DNA of 55,128 nt from a virus (IMGVR_UViG_3300037246_000495:1-55128), one strand, 5' to 3'; shown: positions 40,910-48,573, counted from the first letter of the stretch. Numbers and translations: made by a program. The notes: generated by a model from the sequence alone, not told the origin.

Positions 40910-41431
40910 TTATTTCCTCCTAATTTTCAAATGTTTGTTTAATTTCTGCTCTCTCCATGCTTTATCCTCTCGCTCAATTCGTCTTATGTCAGCCTGTAAA
41001 TACTGTTTAGAAATAAAGTTACCTCTCGACTTAGAGTAGCCCGAAAGGAATTGCGCACATGTTTTGATATTTACCCCGTACATTTGACCATAATCACCTA
41101 ACACCCCATTTTCGAAGGCTAAGCGAATTTCTTTTGTAGTCAGAGAAGAGTATTGTTTTATAATCATTCGCAATACACGTCCGATTAAGTAGGCTGAATC
41201 GTCACGCTCTGGAGATGTGCCTGCATCACCAAGCAATTGAGTAACTATAACAGCGATTGATTCCTTTAAGGTTTCCATTTCATAGGATCTAATCGGTAAA
41301 TCTGAGCATATAGCTACTGCAATTTCTCCTTTTGCCTCAACACTTTCCATTAAAAGTTTTGTTTTGTGCGGCTTTATTGCTATCGCTAAATCTACAACTG
41401 GATTTTTAATAATTACAATTTCGTTTTTCAT
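40910..41431 (-). CDS. Replication accessory protein, possible helicase-loader place
   Basis: 173 aa, helical, with AFENGVLGDYGQMYGVNIKT in the middle and a basic C-terminus (REQKLNKHLKIRRK). It overlaps the DnaD-like gene by 4 nt, the place where phage replication modules encode the helicase loader. No loader ATPase motifs are visible, so it is named by position. Confidence 0.68.
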   Translation of the reverse strand: MKNEIVIIKNPVVDLAIAIKPHKTKLLMESVEAKGEIAVAICSDLPIRSYEMETLKESIAVIVTQLLGDAGTSPERDDSAYLIGRVLRMIIKQYSSLTTKEIRLAFENGVLGDYGQMYGVNIKTCAQFLSGYSKSRGNFISKQYLQADIRRIEREDKAWREQKLNKHLKIRRK

Positions 41432-42204
41432 GTTAAATCTATATCAGTATTTTTAATAATTTCTAAAGCCTCTTTACTGGCTTGAATTGTTCTACCTATT
41501 TTACTTGTCGGTTGATTTTTCGCGGAATAATTATTTTTCAATTCGAATATTCCAGCCCAATTGTTAGACATTGATTGCTCAATTATTTTTTCGGCCACGG
41601 AACTTTCGTTTTTTGCAATTCCTAAAAGTTTTTTAATGAATGATCTTAATCCAGTTTCTTTATAAGATTGCTTCTTTTCATTTTTATAAGTCAGCCAGTT
41701 TTTAATTACCTTTTCGAATTCTGAATTTAAAGTAAAATCCTCTTTGACTTTTTCGAAAGTCAATAGGTATTTCTTATCATTCTTAACCTTCTTTACTTCT
41801 TCTCCTTCTTTAGTTGGTGCCGTTTGTGTTTCGTTTGCGTTTCGTTTGCGTTTCATCTCTGTTTCATCTGCGTTTCGCTCATCCTGATAAGTCTCATAAT
41901 TACAGACAGTTAAGCGTGTCGTTTTATGCTCTGACTTTGATACAATCATTGAATCGTTTTCGAGCAACTTGAAAAACCGTCTAACCTTAGATTTATTCCA
42001 ATTATTACCGAAACTTTTTGCCCATGAATCGAGAGATAAAAGAGATTCCCCACGCTTACATTCGAACACTGTATTTTTAATATTAACCTTTTTAGACTCG
42101 AAATTAACAGTGAATAATATAATCATCCATGCTCTATATTTTTCAGCGTCAGAAAAGATCCAGTGGTCTTGTATGGCTCGGTGTGCTTTTATCCATCCCA
42201 CCAT
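41428..42204 (-). CDS. DnaD-like replication initiator
   Basis: 258 aa. The first 110 residues (WIKAHRAIQDHWIF to NYETYQDE) form the winged-helix N-domain of phage DnaD/replisome-organiser proteins. A charged linker (about 113-150) carries the 11-bp DNA repeats, and a helical domain (FEKVIKNWLTYKNEKKQSY onward) follows. Such proteins bind the origin and recruit host helicase. The iterons inside the gene suggest origin recognition in cis, as in lambda O. Confidence 0.82.
   Translation of the reverse strand: MVGWIKAHRAIQDHWIFSDAEKYRAWMIILFTVNFESKKVNIKNTVFECKRGESLLSLDSWAKSFGNNWNKSKVRRFFKLLENDSMIVSKSEHKTTRLTVCNYETYQDERNADETEMKRKRNANETQTAPTKEGEEVKKVKNDKKYLLTFEKVKEDFTLNSEFEKVIKNWLTYKNEKKQSYKETGLRSFIKKLLGIAKNESSVAEKIIEQSMSNNWAGIFELKNNYSAKNQPTSKIGRTIQASKEALEIIKNTDIDLT
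41822..41876. repeat. Five tandem 11-bp iterons, candidate replication origin
   Basis: On the minus strand five units GAAACGCArAy (variants GAAACACAAAC, GAAACGCAAAC twice, GAAACAGAGAT, GAAACGCAGAT) lie end to end at 41822-41832, 41833-41843, 41844-41854, 41855-41865 and 41866-41876. The period 11 is not a multiple of three, so the selected unit is DNA, not protein. Their place inside an initiator gene matches lambdoid origins. Confidence 0.75.
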
Positions 42205-42507
42205 CTATTCGCCCTCCATTTTAAATATATCCTCCAATTCTTTTCTAGCATTTTCATGCGGAATAAGATTAAAGTTCTCGTACATTAATTGTTTAACTCT
42301 ATTCTGTAAGCCTTCATTATTCTCCTTTAAGCCTTTAATCGTATTATTCCTTTTGGTCAATGCAGCTTCATATTCCTCATTTGATTTCCTATATTTAAGT
42401 TCATCTATATAGGATTTAAGCTTGCCTAACTCGACCTGTTGGCTTTTAATTATAACACTATCAGGAACTTTTAATAAGTCGTGTACTGATATTGATTTAT
42501 CTCCCAT
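42205..42507 (-). CDS. Small coiled-coil protein
   Basis: 100 aa, helical with heptads (ELGKLKSYIDELKYRKSNEE). Directly upstream of the DnaD-like gene in the same transcript. No motif. Confidence 0.67.
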   Translation of the reverse strand: MGDKSISVHDLLKVPDSVIIKSQQVELGKLKSYIDELKYRKSNEEYEAALTKRNNTIKGLKENNEGLQNRVKQLMYENFNLIPHENARKELEDIFKMEGE

Positions 42508-42917
42508 TATTTAGCCTCCTTTAATTCTAATTCTGTTATATAGTATTCTTTAGGGATTCCGATAGCGAACCCATGCGACCTAAAACAATCTGAAAATTCT
42601 ATTATATTAGGTGCATCTTGCTTAATCACACCACTCATGATTCTTAATATATATTTCTTTGCTTCATGAAAATTACAGGTTGGGTTCTGTCTAATGAAAC
42701 AATCAATTTTTAATTCTAATAGAATAATTCTTAACTCATCTTCGCTTATATTCTTAAGCTCTTTTAGGATTAGTTTCTTTTGATCCTCATTCAACATCGC
42801 GTGTATTGACAATGGGGTAACTTCTCGAATAGATTCTGTTTTCGGATTTAATGTTCTAGTGACATGAATCATATTAGACCCTAAATATCTACCAAACCAT
42901 TTAATTTTATCGTTCAT
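42507..42917 (-). CDS. Unknown protein
   Basis: 136 aa from ATG 42917 (a TTG further upstream overlaps the neighbour). Mostly helical. No motif. Stop overlaps the next start by 1 nt. Confidence 0.64.
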   Translation of the reverse strand: MNDKIKWFGRYLGSNMIHVTRTLNPKTESIREVTPLSIHAMLNEDQKKLILKELKNISEDELRIILLELKIDCFIRQNPTCNFHEAKKYILRIMSGVIKQDAPNIIEFSDCFRSHGFAIGIPKEYYITELELKEAK

Positions 42918-42921
42918 ATCT

Positions 42922-43110
42922 TCAGTTATATAATTCAATTAATAAATCTTTAATCTCATTAAGCAAACAGTGTCCATCACACTCTGCGTTATCCCAAATT
43001 GCAGTAACAGACATTACATCCTCTACGCAAGTATTATCATCACACTTTTGTAGTATGTCTCGTGTTGCTTCTAATAATTTAATTGCTTGTTTTTCATTTT
43101 CTGTTTTCAT
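42922..43110 (-). CDS. Small Cys-containing protein
   Basis: 62 aa, helical, acidic, with four cysteines. No motif. Head gene of the replication unit after the HTH gene. Confidence 0.62.
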   Translation of the reverse strand: MKTENEKQAIKLLEATRDILQKCDDNTCVEDVMSVTAIWDNAECDGHCLLNEIKDLLIELYN

Positions 43111-43145
43111 TATACAAGTTGTAAAAAGTTAATAGACAAAAATAA

Positions 43146-43304
43146 TTAAGCGAGTTTAAACCACGCTGAATTCATAATATTCTTCTTTACTGCCTTACCT
43201 TCACGCACCCAATTATAAACAGATGCTCTTGTCTTCAGTCCAGCTATAACCATGAACGAATGAATATCATAGTAAGTTTCATTTCCTAGTGTTAGTTTAT
43301 TCAT
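43146..43304 (-). CDS. 52-aa HTH (AlpA/excisionase-like) regulator
   Basis: ATG 43302-43304 to TAA 43146-43148. GLKTRASVYNWVREGKAVKK is a winged-helix-type recognition unit as in small MerR/AlpA proteins. A long leader with a hairpin (43330-43348) and a dyad operator (43387-43420) precede it, so it probably regulates itself and the replication genes. Confidence 0.72.
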   Translation of the reverse strand: MNKLTLGNETYYDIHSFMVIAGLKTRASVYNWVREGKAVKKNIMNSAWFKLA

Positions 43305-43329
43305 ACTGTATAAAAATTTAAGTTAAGAG

Positions 43330-43348
43330 AAGCCGATCATCTCGGCTT
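43330..43348 (-). promoter_or_regulatory. Leader hairpin of the small HTH gene
   Basis: AAGCCGA (43330-43336) pairs with TCGGCTT (43342-43348). No T-run follows, so a leader or attenuator structure is more likely than a terminator. Confidence 0.5.
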
Positions 43349-43386
43349 ACTCTTGCAATGTAGTTATAATTAATTTGATATACAAT

Positions 43387-43420
43387 ACTTTGTACAAAAT
43401 CATGCATATTTGTAAAAAGT
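43387..43420. promoter_or_regulatory. Dyad operator upstream of the small HTH gene
   Basis: Left arm ACTTTGTACAAAAT (43387-43400) and right arm ATTTGTAAAAAGT (43408-43420) are inverted copies of ACTTTkTACAAA around CATGCAT. Binding site of a dimeric regulator, possibly the gene product just downstream. Confidence 0.6.
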
Positions 43421-43444
43421 ATTTAATGTTACGGTAACAATGGT

Positions 43445-43495
43445 TACTATAGTAGCGATAATAAGCCCGATAAGGCATGAATCGCTATTATAGTA
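43445..43495. repeat. Long inverted repeat (15-bp arms, 21-nt loop)
   Basis: 43445-43459 pairs with 43481-43495 at 14 of 15 positions, loop 43460-43480 with a GCC/GGC core. No T-run follows on either strand, so not a classic terminator. It lies in the 200-nt gap between the phosphoesterase gene and the small HTH gene, near the replication genes. Confidence 0.65.
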
Positions 43496-43509
43496 GCTGT
43501 TTTTAAATG

Positions 43510-44754
43510 CTAATGAAGCGATGATAAAACAGTTTCGTAAATACTTACGCCCCTTATTTTACTGACTGATTTAGCATTATACATTTCGAGTTCGTTTTGT
43601 ATTGGATAACCATCATAACCATCTGTGTTTTGCAGATCAATCATCATTCCATCAATTGAACCGTCAGGATATATGAGTGCTGAATTCTGAGAAGCACGAG
43701 AGGTTAGATTTAAGCCATCCTCACTGAAAGCATTTGCACCCACAGTCGAACTGGACCTCATGAACATCTCAGTTATATAAGCCTCATGAATATGACCGAA
43801 TACAACAAATCTAATTGCTATGCCTTGCTTTGAATATTGAGCCACTAGTTTAGTTAGTGCGGTGTGTGGATCCTTGCCAAAACCTTGATGTCCGTGAATT
43901 AATAAAACATTATGTCCGTTGATATTCACAATCTTCTTAGCTCCTAATCTATTATCAAATTCGATTCCATCTTTATCTTTTAGAATTCTTCTAATAATAT
44001 TAAAGATTGAAGTATCGTAAGTATCGGATGCTATTAGGTCCTCGAATCCTAAATCTTTATTTACCCTGGACTCATTGCCATCTACATAAGAAATAAACAC
44101 GTTGAAATGTTGGTTTAATTCCAATATAGCATTAATTAATATTTCAGATACAAGGAACTGCGCACAACTTCGATTTGTAGCCATTACAGCCTTCTCATCA
44201 TCTCTTCTGTCACTGTTTAGCATATCACCCGTCATTGCAAAAACGATATCCGTAACCCCATTATTTTTATAATACTGAATGGTTTTCTTAACATGTTTCT
44301 GCACACGCTTAGACATTATGGTAAAATCATATTTATTGACTGATAAATTTACTAATTCATTACCGTGAAGATCAGAGCTTACGATTAATCCCATCGGTAC
44401 ACCATTGTGCTTAACGTGACTTTGGGTTTTGATCTCTAATGAGTGTCGTTTAAATACGTTTAAAAGCTCCTTATTAGATTCATTAAGCGCATTGTATAAA
44501 CGAATATCATCACGCCATGTTTTGCGCTCTAATCGGTTCGTGTCTTGAAACTTTTGTTTCTCAGCTTTATATTTCTGATTACTTTCTATAAGCTCAACTG
44601 CTAATACTTCGCTTATATCTTCTCTATGATCTCTAACCAAGCATAATACCCTTGCGACACTTTCAGAAACACCAAACGTTTTTGCTATTTGCTTTCTTCC
44701 TACTCCTGGCATGTTGATTACTTCGGCTAATAAATTCTTATCCATAGTTTTCAA
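43510..44754 (-). CDS. Calcineurin-like metallophosphoesterase with N-terminal HTH
   Basis: 414 aa. The first 60 residues are a sigma-like HTH (VGRKQIAKTFGVSESVARVL), then a coiled linker. Phosphoesterase motifs follow: SSDLHGN (about 128), TGDMLN (about 176), VDGNESR (about 230), LIHGHQ (about 285) and FGHIHEA (about 318). It binds two metals and may act on DNA ends (SbcD-like) or nucleotides. HTH plus phosphoesterase on one chain is unusual and suggests DNA-bound activity. Confidence 0.85.
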   Translation of the reverse strand: MKTMDKNLLAEVINMPGVGRKQIAKTFGVSESVARVLCLVRDHREDISEVLAVELIESNQKYKAEKQKFQDTNRLERKTWRDDIRLYNALNESNKELLNVFKRHSLEIKTQSHVKHNGVPMGLIVSSDLHGNELVNLSVNKYDFTIMSKRVQKHVKKTIQYYKNNGVTDIVFAMTGDMLNSDRRDDEKAVMATNRSCAQFLVSEILINAILELNQHFNVFISYVDGNESRVNKDLGFEDLIASDTYDTSIFNIIRRILKDKDGIEFDNRLGAKKIVNINGHNVLLIHGHQGFGKDPHTALTKLVAQYSKQGIAIRFVVFGHIHEAYITEMFMRSSSTVGANAFSEDGLNLTSRASQNSALIYPDGSIDGMMIDLQNTDGYDGYPIQNELEMYNAKSVSKIRGVSIYETVLSSLH

Positions 44755-44772
44755 AGTTTAGTTTAGTTTAGT

Positions 44773-45024
44773 TTAAATTACATAGTTATCAATCTCTTTA
44801 GGCATCTCGTCTTTACAATACCGTTTCTTTTCTATAAATCTAAATAGTGGAATTGATATTTTACCACGATAAATTAAAGGTTTCCCGACTCGTAGATTAA
44901 CAATCAATCTGGCTTTCTCTCCCGTTGCCGTGTAGATGCTTTCTACATTGTCTCGTTTAAGTTCTACTCTTATCTTCTCTTTCGCGTCATGATATTCTGG
45001 TGATTCTCGTATTTCTTCATACAT
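44773..45024 (-). CDS. Small unknown protein
   Basis: 83 aa, alpha/beta, basic. No motif. Three nt between it and the gene upstream. Confidence 0.62.
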   Translation of the reverse strand: MYEEIRESPEYHDAKEKIRVELKRDNVESIYTATGEKARLIVNLRVGKPLIYRGKISIPLFRFIEKKRYCKDEMPKEIDNYVI

Positions 45025-45026
45025 GA

Positions 45027-45320
45027 TTATAATTTTACGGGTGTTTGACTGTTACTAGGGATCGCATATCCATTTCCTATCGGAGTGAAGGTAATCGCCT
45101 CCTCTGTATGGTTCTTTGATGTGAATTTACTCTTATCATACGCTACTCCGATAATCTGATAAGCAGTCATAAATACTGAAAAAGGAAGTATTGGCCAATA
45201 GTTAAATGGGTTTGCATCATTAGCGAATAGATCGTAAAGTGCGTATCCAAGCCATGCGCCACTTAGCGCGAATAAGATTCCTGATAGTATTAGTAATTTT
45301 CTTAGTGCTTTAGTTTTCAT
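45027..45320 (-). CDS. Two-pass membrane protein
   Basis: 97 aa, helices at about 9-30 (LLILSGILFALSGAWLGYAL) and 40-62 (YWPILPFSVFMTAYQIIGVA). Function unknown. Confidence 0.67.
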   Translation of the reverse strand: MKTKALRKLLILSGILFALSGAWLGYALYDLFANDANPFNYWPILPFSVFMTAYQIIGVAYDKSKFTSKNHTEEAITFTPIGNGYAIPSNSQTPVKL

Positions 45321-45334
45321 AGTTTAAATTTTAG

Positions 45335-45559
45335 TTAAAATGGGCACTCTGATTTAATAGGTTTTCTTAATAATAATCTTAGTGATTTAAGGCTCTTGAA
45401 TTTTCCTTTTATGCAATATCCTATCATCCCATTTTTTAAGGTTTGTTTTATACGCCTTCCTGTTTTTATATTATAACATTCGTTGAACTTATTCCACACA
45501 TACTCAGGATGTGTGGAAAGTTCAAATACTACCGTGTATGTTACTGTAAATAAGCGCAT
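45335..45559 (-). CDS. Small basic protein
   Basis: 74 aa, basic (KTGRRIKQTLKNG, KSLKSLRLLLRKP). Might bind nucleic acid; family unknown. Confidence 0.62.
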   Translation of the reverse strand: MRLFTVTYTVVFELSTHPEYVWNKFNECYNIKTGRRIKQTLKNGMIGYCIKGKFKSLKSLRLLLRKPIKSECPF

Positions 45560-45601
45560 ATGCAGGAAGTTGAAGTGTGTTTATCCAGTTGTTATAAACC
45601 A

Positions 45602-45820
45602 TTAGGTTCTTTTATTCCACCACGCAACTGCGCCCATGCTATTACCTAAAGCTTTTTCCATTTTTAAACCACATCTTAGACACACAACTTCTTCTTTATT
45701 ATAACTATTTGGGACATGTACGGCAATATCATTACTTTCTCCGCATATCGGGCAGGGTAAAAGCAGTTGCTTTATTGTACTCATAGCCCATTCTTCTTTA
45801 TTAAATTCTGGCGTTTCCAT
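45602..45820 (-). CDS. Lar-like zinc-ribbon protein (restriction alleviation family)
   Basis: 72 aa. LLPCPICGESN, VVCLRCGLK and a final AVAWWNKR reproduce the restriction-alleviation (Lar) family pattern: two CxxC knuckles and a WN.R tail. Known members reduce restriction of incoming phage DNA. Assignment from pattern only. A second start at MSTIKQ (45784) is possible. Confidence 0.75.
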   Translation of the reverse strand: METPEFNKEEWAMSTIKQLLLPCPICGESNDIAVHVPNSYNKEEVVCLRCGLKMEKALGNSMGAVAWWNKRT

Positions 45821-45823
45821 ATC

Positions 45824-45919
45824 TTAACGGTTTATAACAAGCAGCATATTTAATTGCTTGTTAAGTTCATAATAATTCAAATCTTTATTTTTGGCAACTA
45901 AAACATGCTGCCAATCCAT
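45824..45919 (-). CDS. 31-aa peptide (intact copy of the duplicated mini-gene)
   Basis: ATG 45917-45919 to TAA 45824-45826, ending 3 nt before the Lar-like start. Starts MDWQHVLVAKNKDLN. The frame is intact here and broken in the copy at 35247-35341. No function known. Confidence 0.55.
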   Translation of the reverse strand: MDWQHVLVAKNKDLNYYELNKQLNMLLVINR

Positions 45920-45923
45920 TACA
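45830..45923. repeat. Direct repeat copy 2 (about 94% identical to 35247-35341)
   Basis: 94 nt, same strand and order as copy 1, about five substitutions and one indel. It coincides with the mini-gene, so duplication of a coding unit is the simplest reading. Confidence 0.8.
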
Positions 45924-45931
45924 TGCAATTT

Positions 45932-46105
45932 TTATTTATTTTCCCCACGCTCTTTGCTTTTTACAAAAGCATAAAAGGAACAAATTGCAGCTTCATATCT
46001 TCGCTTCGCACTACTGTTAGCGTAGGCTTCGGGCGTTAAGTCGAAAAACTGAGCTATCTCTTTATTGGATAGCTTCAGTTCTTTTTTTAGTTCTTTAATT
46101 TTCAT
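45932..46105 (-). CDS. 57-aa HTH protein, Cro-like regulator
   Basis: ATG 46103-46105 to TAA 45932-45934. LKLSNKEIAQFFDLTPEAY at about 10-28 is a helix-turn-helix; basic body. Its unit carries two TAAG-N6-CTTA operators (46454-46467, 46498-46511), its likely targets. Confidence 0.7.
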   Translation of the reverse strand: MKIKELKKELKLSNKEIAQFFDLTPEAYANSSAKRRYEAAICSFYAFVKSKERGENK

Positions 46106-46108
46106 TAT

Positions 46109-46405
46109 TTAAAACTGATTAGATTGCTTTAATTGAACTTCTATTAAATTTTCGCTCTGTATTCCATTACTAGAATCACCTTCAATACTAACAGAGCATT
46201 CCGAATACCCTTTAAATTTTTTGCAAAAATCGGCATAAGTCGCTTTTTTTACAGTGCTTGTTTTATAGTCTTCCGAGTATGTTCTGATAAATGGCTCTTC
46301 ATCACATCCATTAATATACTTTAAGGATATTTCGTAAGCTATTTTCATATTTGTTGCTACCGCTATATTCCCGTCGTGCGCTCCTCTGATAATATAAAGT
46401 TTCAT
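46109..46405 (-). CDS. Small unknown protein, first gene of an early-type unit
   Basis: 98 aa, alpha/beta. ATG 46405 follows the promoter at 46448-46479 with a leader of about 35 nt. Three nt before the HTH gene. No motif. Confidence 0.64.
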   Translation of the reverse strand: MKLYIIRGAHDGNIAVATNMKIAYEISLKYINGCDEEPFIRTYSEDYKTSTVKKATYADFCKKFKGYSECSVSIEGDSSNGIQSENLIEVQLKQSNQF

Positions 46406-46447
46406 ATCGTTTATTTTTTAATTGTTAGTATCTCATTTTCTATACAA

Positions 46448-46511
46448 CAAATATAAGCATAAACTTATATACAATCCAAGTGCTTGCAAGATTAATTTAA
46501 GTATTTACTTA
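46448..46511 (-). promoter_or_regulatory. Promoter with two matching operators (TAAG-N6-CTTA)
   Basis: TATATTTG (46448-46455) and TTGG (46476-46479, 20-nt spacer). Operator 1 (46454-46467) lies between them; operator 2 (46498-46511) is 44 bp upstream, about four helical turns. Both read TAAG-N6-CTTA. A layout of this kind fits a repressor that turns off its own transcription. Confidence 0.65.
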
Positions 46512-46615
46512 TATCCATATTCATTCTAAACAAGACCCACCCCAAAAAATAAATAAAAACTTCATGTAACATGCTTTATATGTCAGGCGAAAGCCCGCCA
46601 CATACAGCCAATCCA

Positions 46616-46954
46616 TTAAACCTCAACATCTTTTTGCTTCTGCCCAATCTCTCTATATAAATCACAAATAGCCATATCTTCAACATTATTGTATTTAATA
46701 GCCATTAGAAACTCGCATGAGTGACCTAGCTTGTATTCTAAGCCCTTTATTTTCAGCTTATAGATAATTTGTTTATCCTCGTCATTAAATGGCTCATATC
46801 CTCTTACAACACTTAAGCCGTTTAAATCTATCTCAGTACCCATTTTTCGATAAGCTGGTAACTCCTTACCTAACGCCGCTTCGATTTCACGAACCTTTTT
46901 ATCAGTTGCTATTAAGCACTCGTGATAATAGTCTTTAAGTTGGTTTAGGTTCAT
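46616..46954 (-). CDS. Unknown protein
   Basis: 112 aa, helical, soluble. No motif. Its stop overlaps a short downstream ORF (TAATG) that I do not count as a gene. Confidence 0.65.
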   Translation of the reverse strand: MNLNQLKDYYHECLIATDKKVREIEAALGKELPAYRKMGTEIDLNGLSVVRGYEPFNDEDKQIIYKLKIKGLEYKLGHSCEFLMAIKYNNVEDMAICDLYREIGQKQKDVEV

Positions 46955-46957
46955 GGC

Positions 46958-47143
46958 TTAGTCTATATCGGTTAATACTAGTTTCTTCTTTAGTGGCTTA
47001 AGGAATTTATTTAATCTATTAACTGATGATAGAAAAGATTCAATCATGGTAGCCCCATTATTAAGCGTCCATCCTTGTGATTTGTAGAAAGCCCCCTTTG
47101 TTGTAAAAAGGGCTTTGATTTGGGTTTCGATTTGTTTCTTCAT
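46958..47143 (-). CDS. Small basic protein
   Basis: 61 aa, basic, helical (KFLKPLKKKLVLTDID). Three nt before the next gene. No motif. Confidence 0.62.
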   Translation of the reverse strand: MKKQIETQIKALFTTKGAFYKSQGWTLNNGATMIESFLSSVNRLNKFLKPLKKKLVLTDID

Positions 47144-47153
47144 ATATTTTAAT

Positions 47154-47327
47154 TTAAAAGTTATCCCATTCTAAAACACCAACTCTATCAATCTGCTGAA
47201 GACTAATGCTTTTTATTTTGGAAGCTCTCACAATTTCAATCGCTGAACTCATATCTGTAATAGTTTGACCCATTACGATTAGATTTTTCCATTTCCCACC
47301 TAGTTCTAAATATTGTACTGGTTTCAT
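47154..47327 (-). CDS. 57-aa unknown protein
   Basis: From ATG 47327 (MKPVQYLELGGKWKNLIV); the upstream extension in this frame includes promoter-like sequence. Strand-rich. Its upstream sequence (47360-47395) closely matches that at 35985-36010. Confidence 0.6.
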   Translation of the reverse strand: MKPVQYLELGGKWKNLIVMGQTITDMSSAIEIVRASKIKSISLQQIDRVGVLEWDNF

Positions 47328-47472
47328 AGTTTTAGCTTTAAATGTTATTACTCTGTTTGTTGTTACAAATAACGTAATAAAAATAAGACTATGCAAATAA
47401 AAACGTATTTATTTTACGTTTATTTTTAAAGGGTGTAGAGTGTAGAGTGCTGAGTGTTCGAAAGTGGGCATA

Positions 47473-47498
47473 AGAAAAGCACCCTATTTTGAGTGCTT
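47473..47498 (-). terminator. Terminator after the nuclease-like gene
   Basis: AAGCAC (47477-47482) pairs with GTGCTT (47493-47498), T-run TTTTCTT on the minus strand. It overlaps the last codons of the gene at 47484. Confidence 0.65.
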
Positions 47499-47786
47499 GT
47501 AGTTAATCTTTTCTAATATGTCTTGTGAGGTTAATGCGAGATCTGCTTGTCCCGTCCATTCTAGCATAAACTTCTCTTCTCCTTCAGTTAGTTTCCTTTG
47601 CGATGGTGGCTTGTTAGGGTCTTTAATTTCGAATAGGTAGTTTTTACCGTCATAACCTACAATAATGTCTAAGAAGTTCTTAATCGTGGCGACTGAGCGA
47701 ACGGTAACACCTTTTAGCTTGCGGAGTTCTTTAACTATTTGTGGATGATTAGCATCTACCTTTGCATTTTGTCGGTTGAATCCCAT
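47484..47786 (-). CDS. VRR-NUC-like endonuclease
   Basis: 100 aa, all of it nuclease fold. FLDIIVGYDGKNYLFEIKDP gives the D-ExK of PD-(D/E)XK nucleases; PSQRKLTEGEEKFM follows. VRR-NUC phage proteins cut branched DNA or act as nickases. The start overlaps the membrane gene's stop by 1 nt. Confidence 0.8.
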   Translation of the reverse strand: MGFNRQNAKVDANHPQIVKELRKLKGVTVRSVATIKNFLDIIVGYDGKNYLFEIKDPNKPPSQRKLTEGEEKFMLEWTGQADLALTSQDILEKINYKHSK

Positions 47787-48175
47787 TATTTAAAGCTTCT
47801 TGTTCCAGAAAAGTTGATTATTTCCATTATATGATAGTTGTATTCCTGTTCTGCTGCTTTTATTAATGCCTTATCACCACCTGCAATAGCGGCCATTTTA
47901 GCCATGTATGAGGCTGATAGTTTAGACGACATTTGCTGCCCTTGTTCGTATCTTTCAATCTTTAGATAAACCTTGCCTATAGTTTCCTTATCTGCCTTCC
48001 CGCTTTCCAGAACACCCATCTTATACACTCCTGTCCCCATTACACCAATGAAGAATACGAACAATACTGCAATGGTAGCCCATGCGTTTTTATTACGCTT
48101 CTCAAGCTTCATGTTTGATTCTTCGAGCGATTGTAGTACGCTATTGGCTTTTGTTAGAAAGTCTTGTTCGCTCAT
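47786..48175 (-). CDS. Membrane protein with periplasmic coiled coil, spanin-like
   Basis: 129 aa from ATG 48175 (MSEQDFLTKANSVLQ). Cytoplasmic coil, one transmembrane helix at about 34-55 (AWATIAVLFVFFIGVMGTGV), then a helical tail. Start overlaps the previous stop as ATGA. Could be a tail- or lysis-associated membrane protein. Confidence 0.66.
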   Translation of the reverse strand: MSEQDFLTKANSVLQSLEESNMKLEKRNKNAWATIAVLFVFFIGVMGTGVYKMGVLESGKADKETIGKVYLKIERYEQGQQMSSKLSASYMAKMAAIAGGDKALIKAAEQEYNYHIMEIINFSGTRSFK

Positions 48176-48573
48176 CTTCTGTTTATTTGTATGATTGCAA
48201 AACCCACAAGACCCCACAGTATTTGTGCGCAAATAACTGGATTAGAAGTGAAATCACTATATGATTCGAAAGGCTTAAATAGAATTGCTATGTTGAAAAT
48301 AATGTAAAATGAAAAATATAACATAACGACTTCAAATATCAATTTAATAATCTTAGATTTTAAAGATTTATAAACAAATATGGTCATTACTAGGCAATAT
48401 GTATATAGATTCTCAAAGAATAACGTGAACCACATCCCATTAAATGCGTCACCTATACTCAAGAATAAGACAGCGAGGGCCAAGAAAGACCCTGCTGAAA
48501 TACCTTTTAATGTGTCCTCATTAAGCTTTAACATCTGGCTTAACAATAGGAGGTTGCACGTCTTCTGATTCAT
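48172..48573 (-). CDS. Four-helix membrane protein
   Basis: 133 aa with helices at about 25-47, 50-70, 80-100 and 110-130. An in-frame ATG at 48534 (MLKLNEDTLKG) would remove 13 residues. It lies just before the fibre gene in transcription order, so a holin-like role is possible. Family unknown. Confidence 0.66.
   Translation of the reverse strand: MNQKTCNLLLLSQMLKLNEDTLKGISAGSFLALAVLFLSIGDAFNGMWFTLFFENLYTYCLVMTIFVYKSLKSKIIKLIFEVVMLYFSFYIIFNIAILFKPFESYSDFTSNPVICAQILWGLVGFAIIQINRR

Noticed and set aside
41800-41880. CRISPR-like array
   Set aside because: The repeats are 11 bp and adjacent with no spacers; this is an iteron block.
46570-46585. CATGCTTTATATGTC near the end of the 46616 gene
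   Set aside because: One half-site only and no promoter box at 33, 24 or 11 nt.
46521-46616. 31-codon ORF with the start TAATGGATTGG after the 46616 gene
   Set aside because: Shares only 12 nt with the duplicated mini-gene; the rest is unrelated and hydrophobic, so the match is probably chance.
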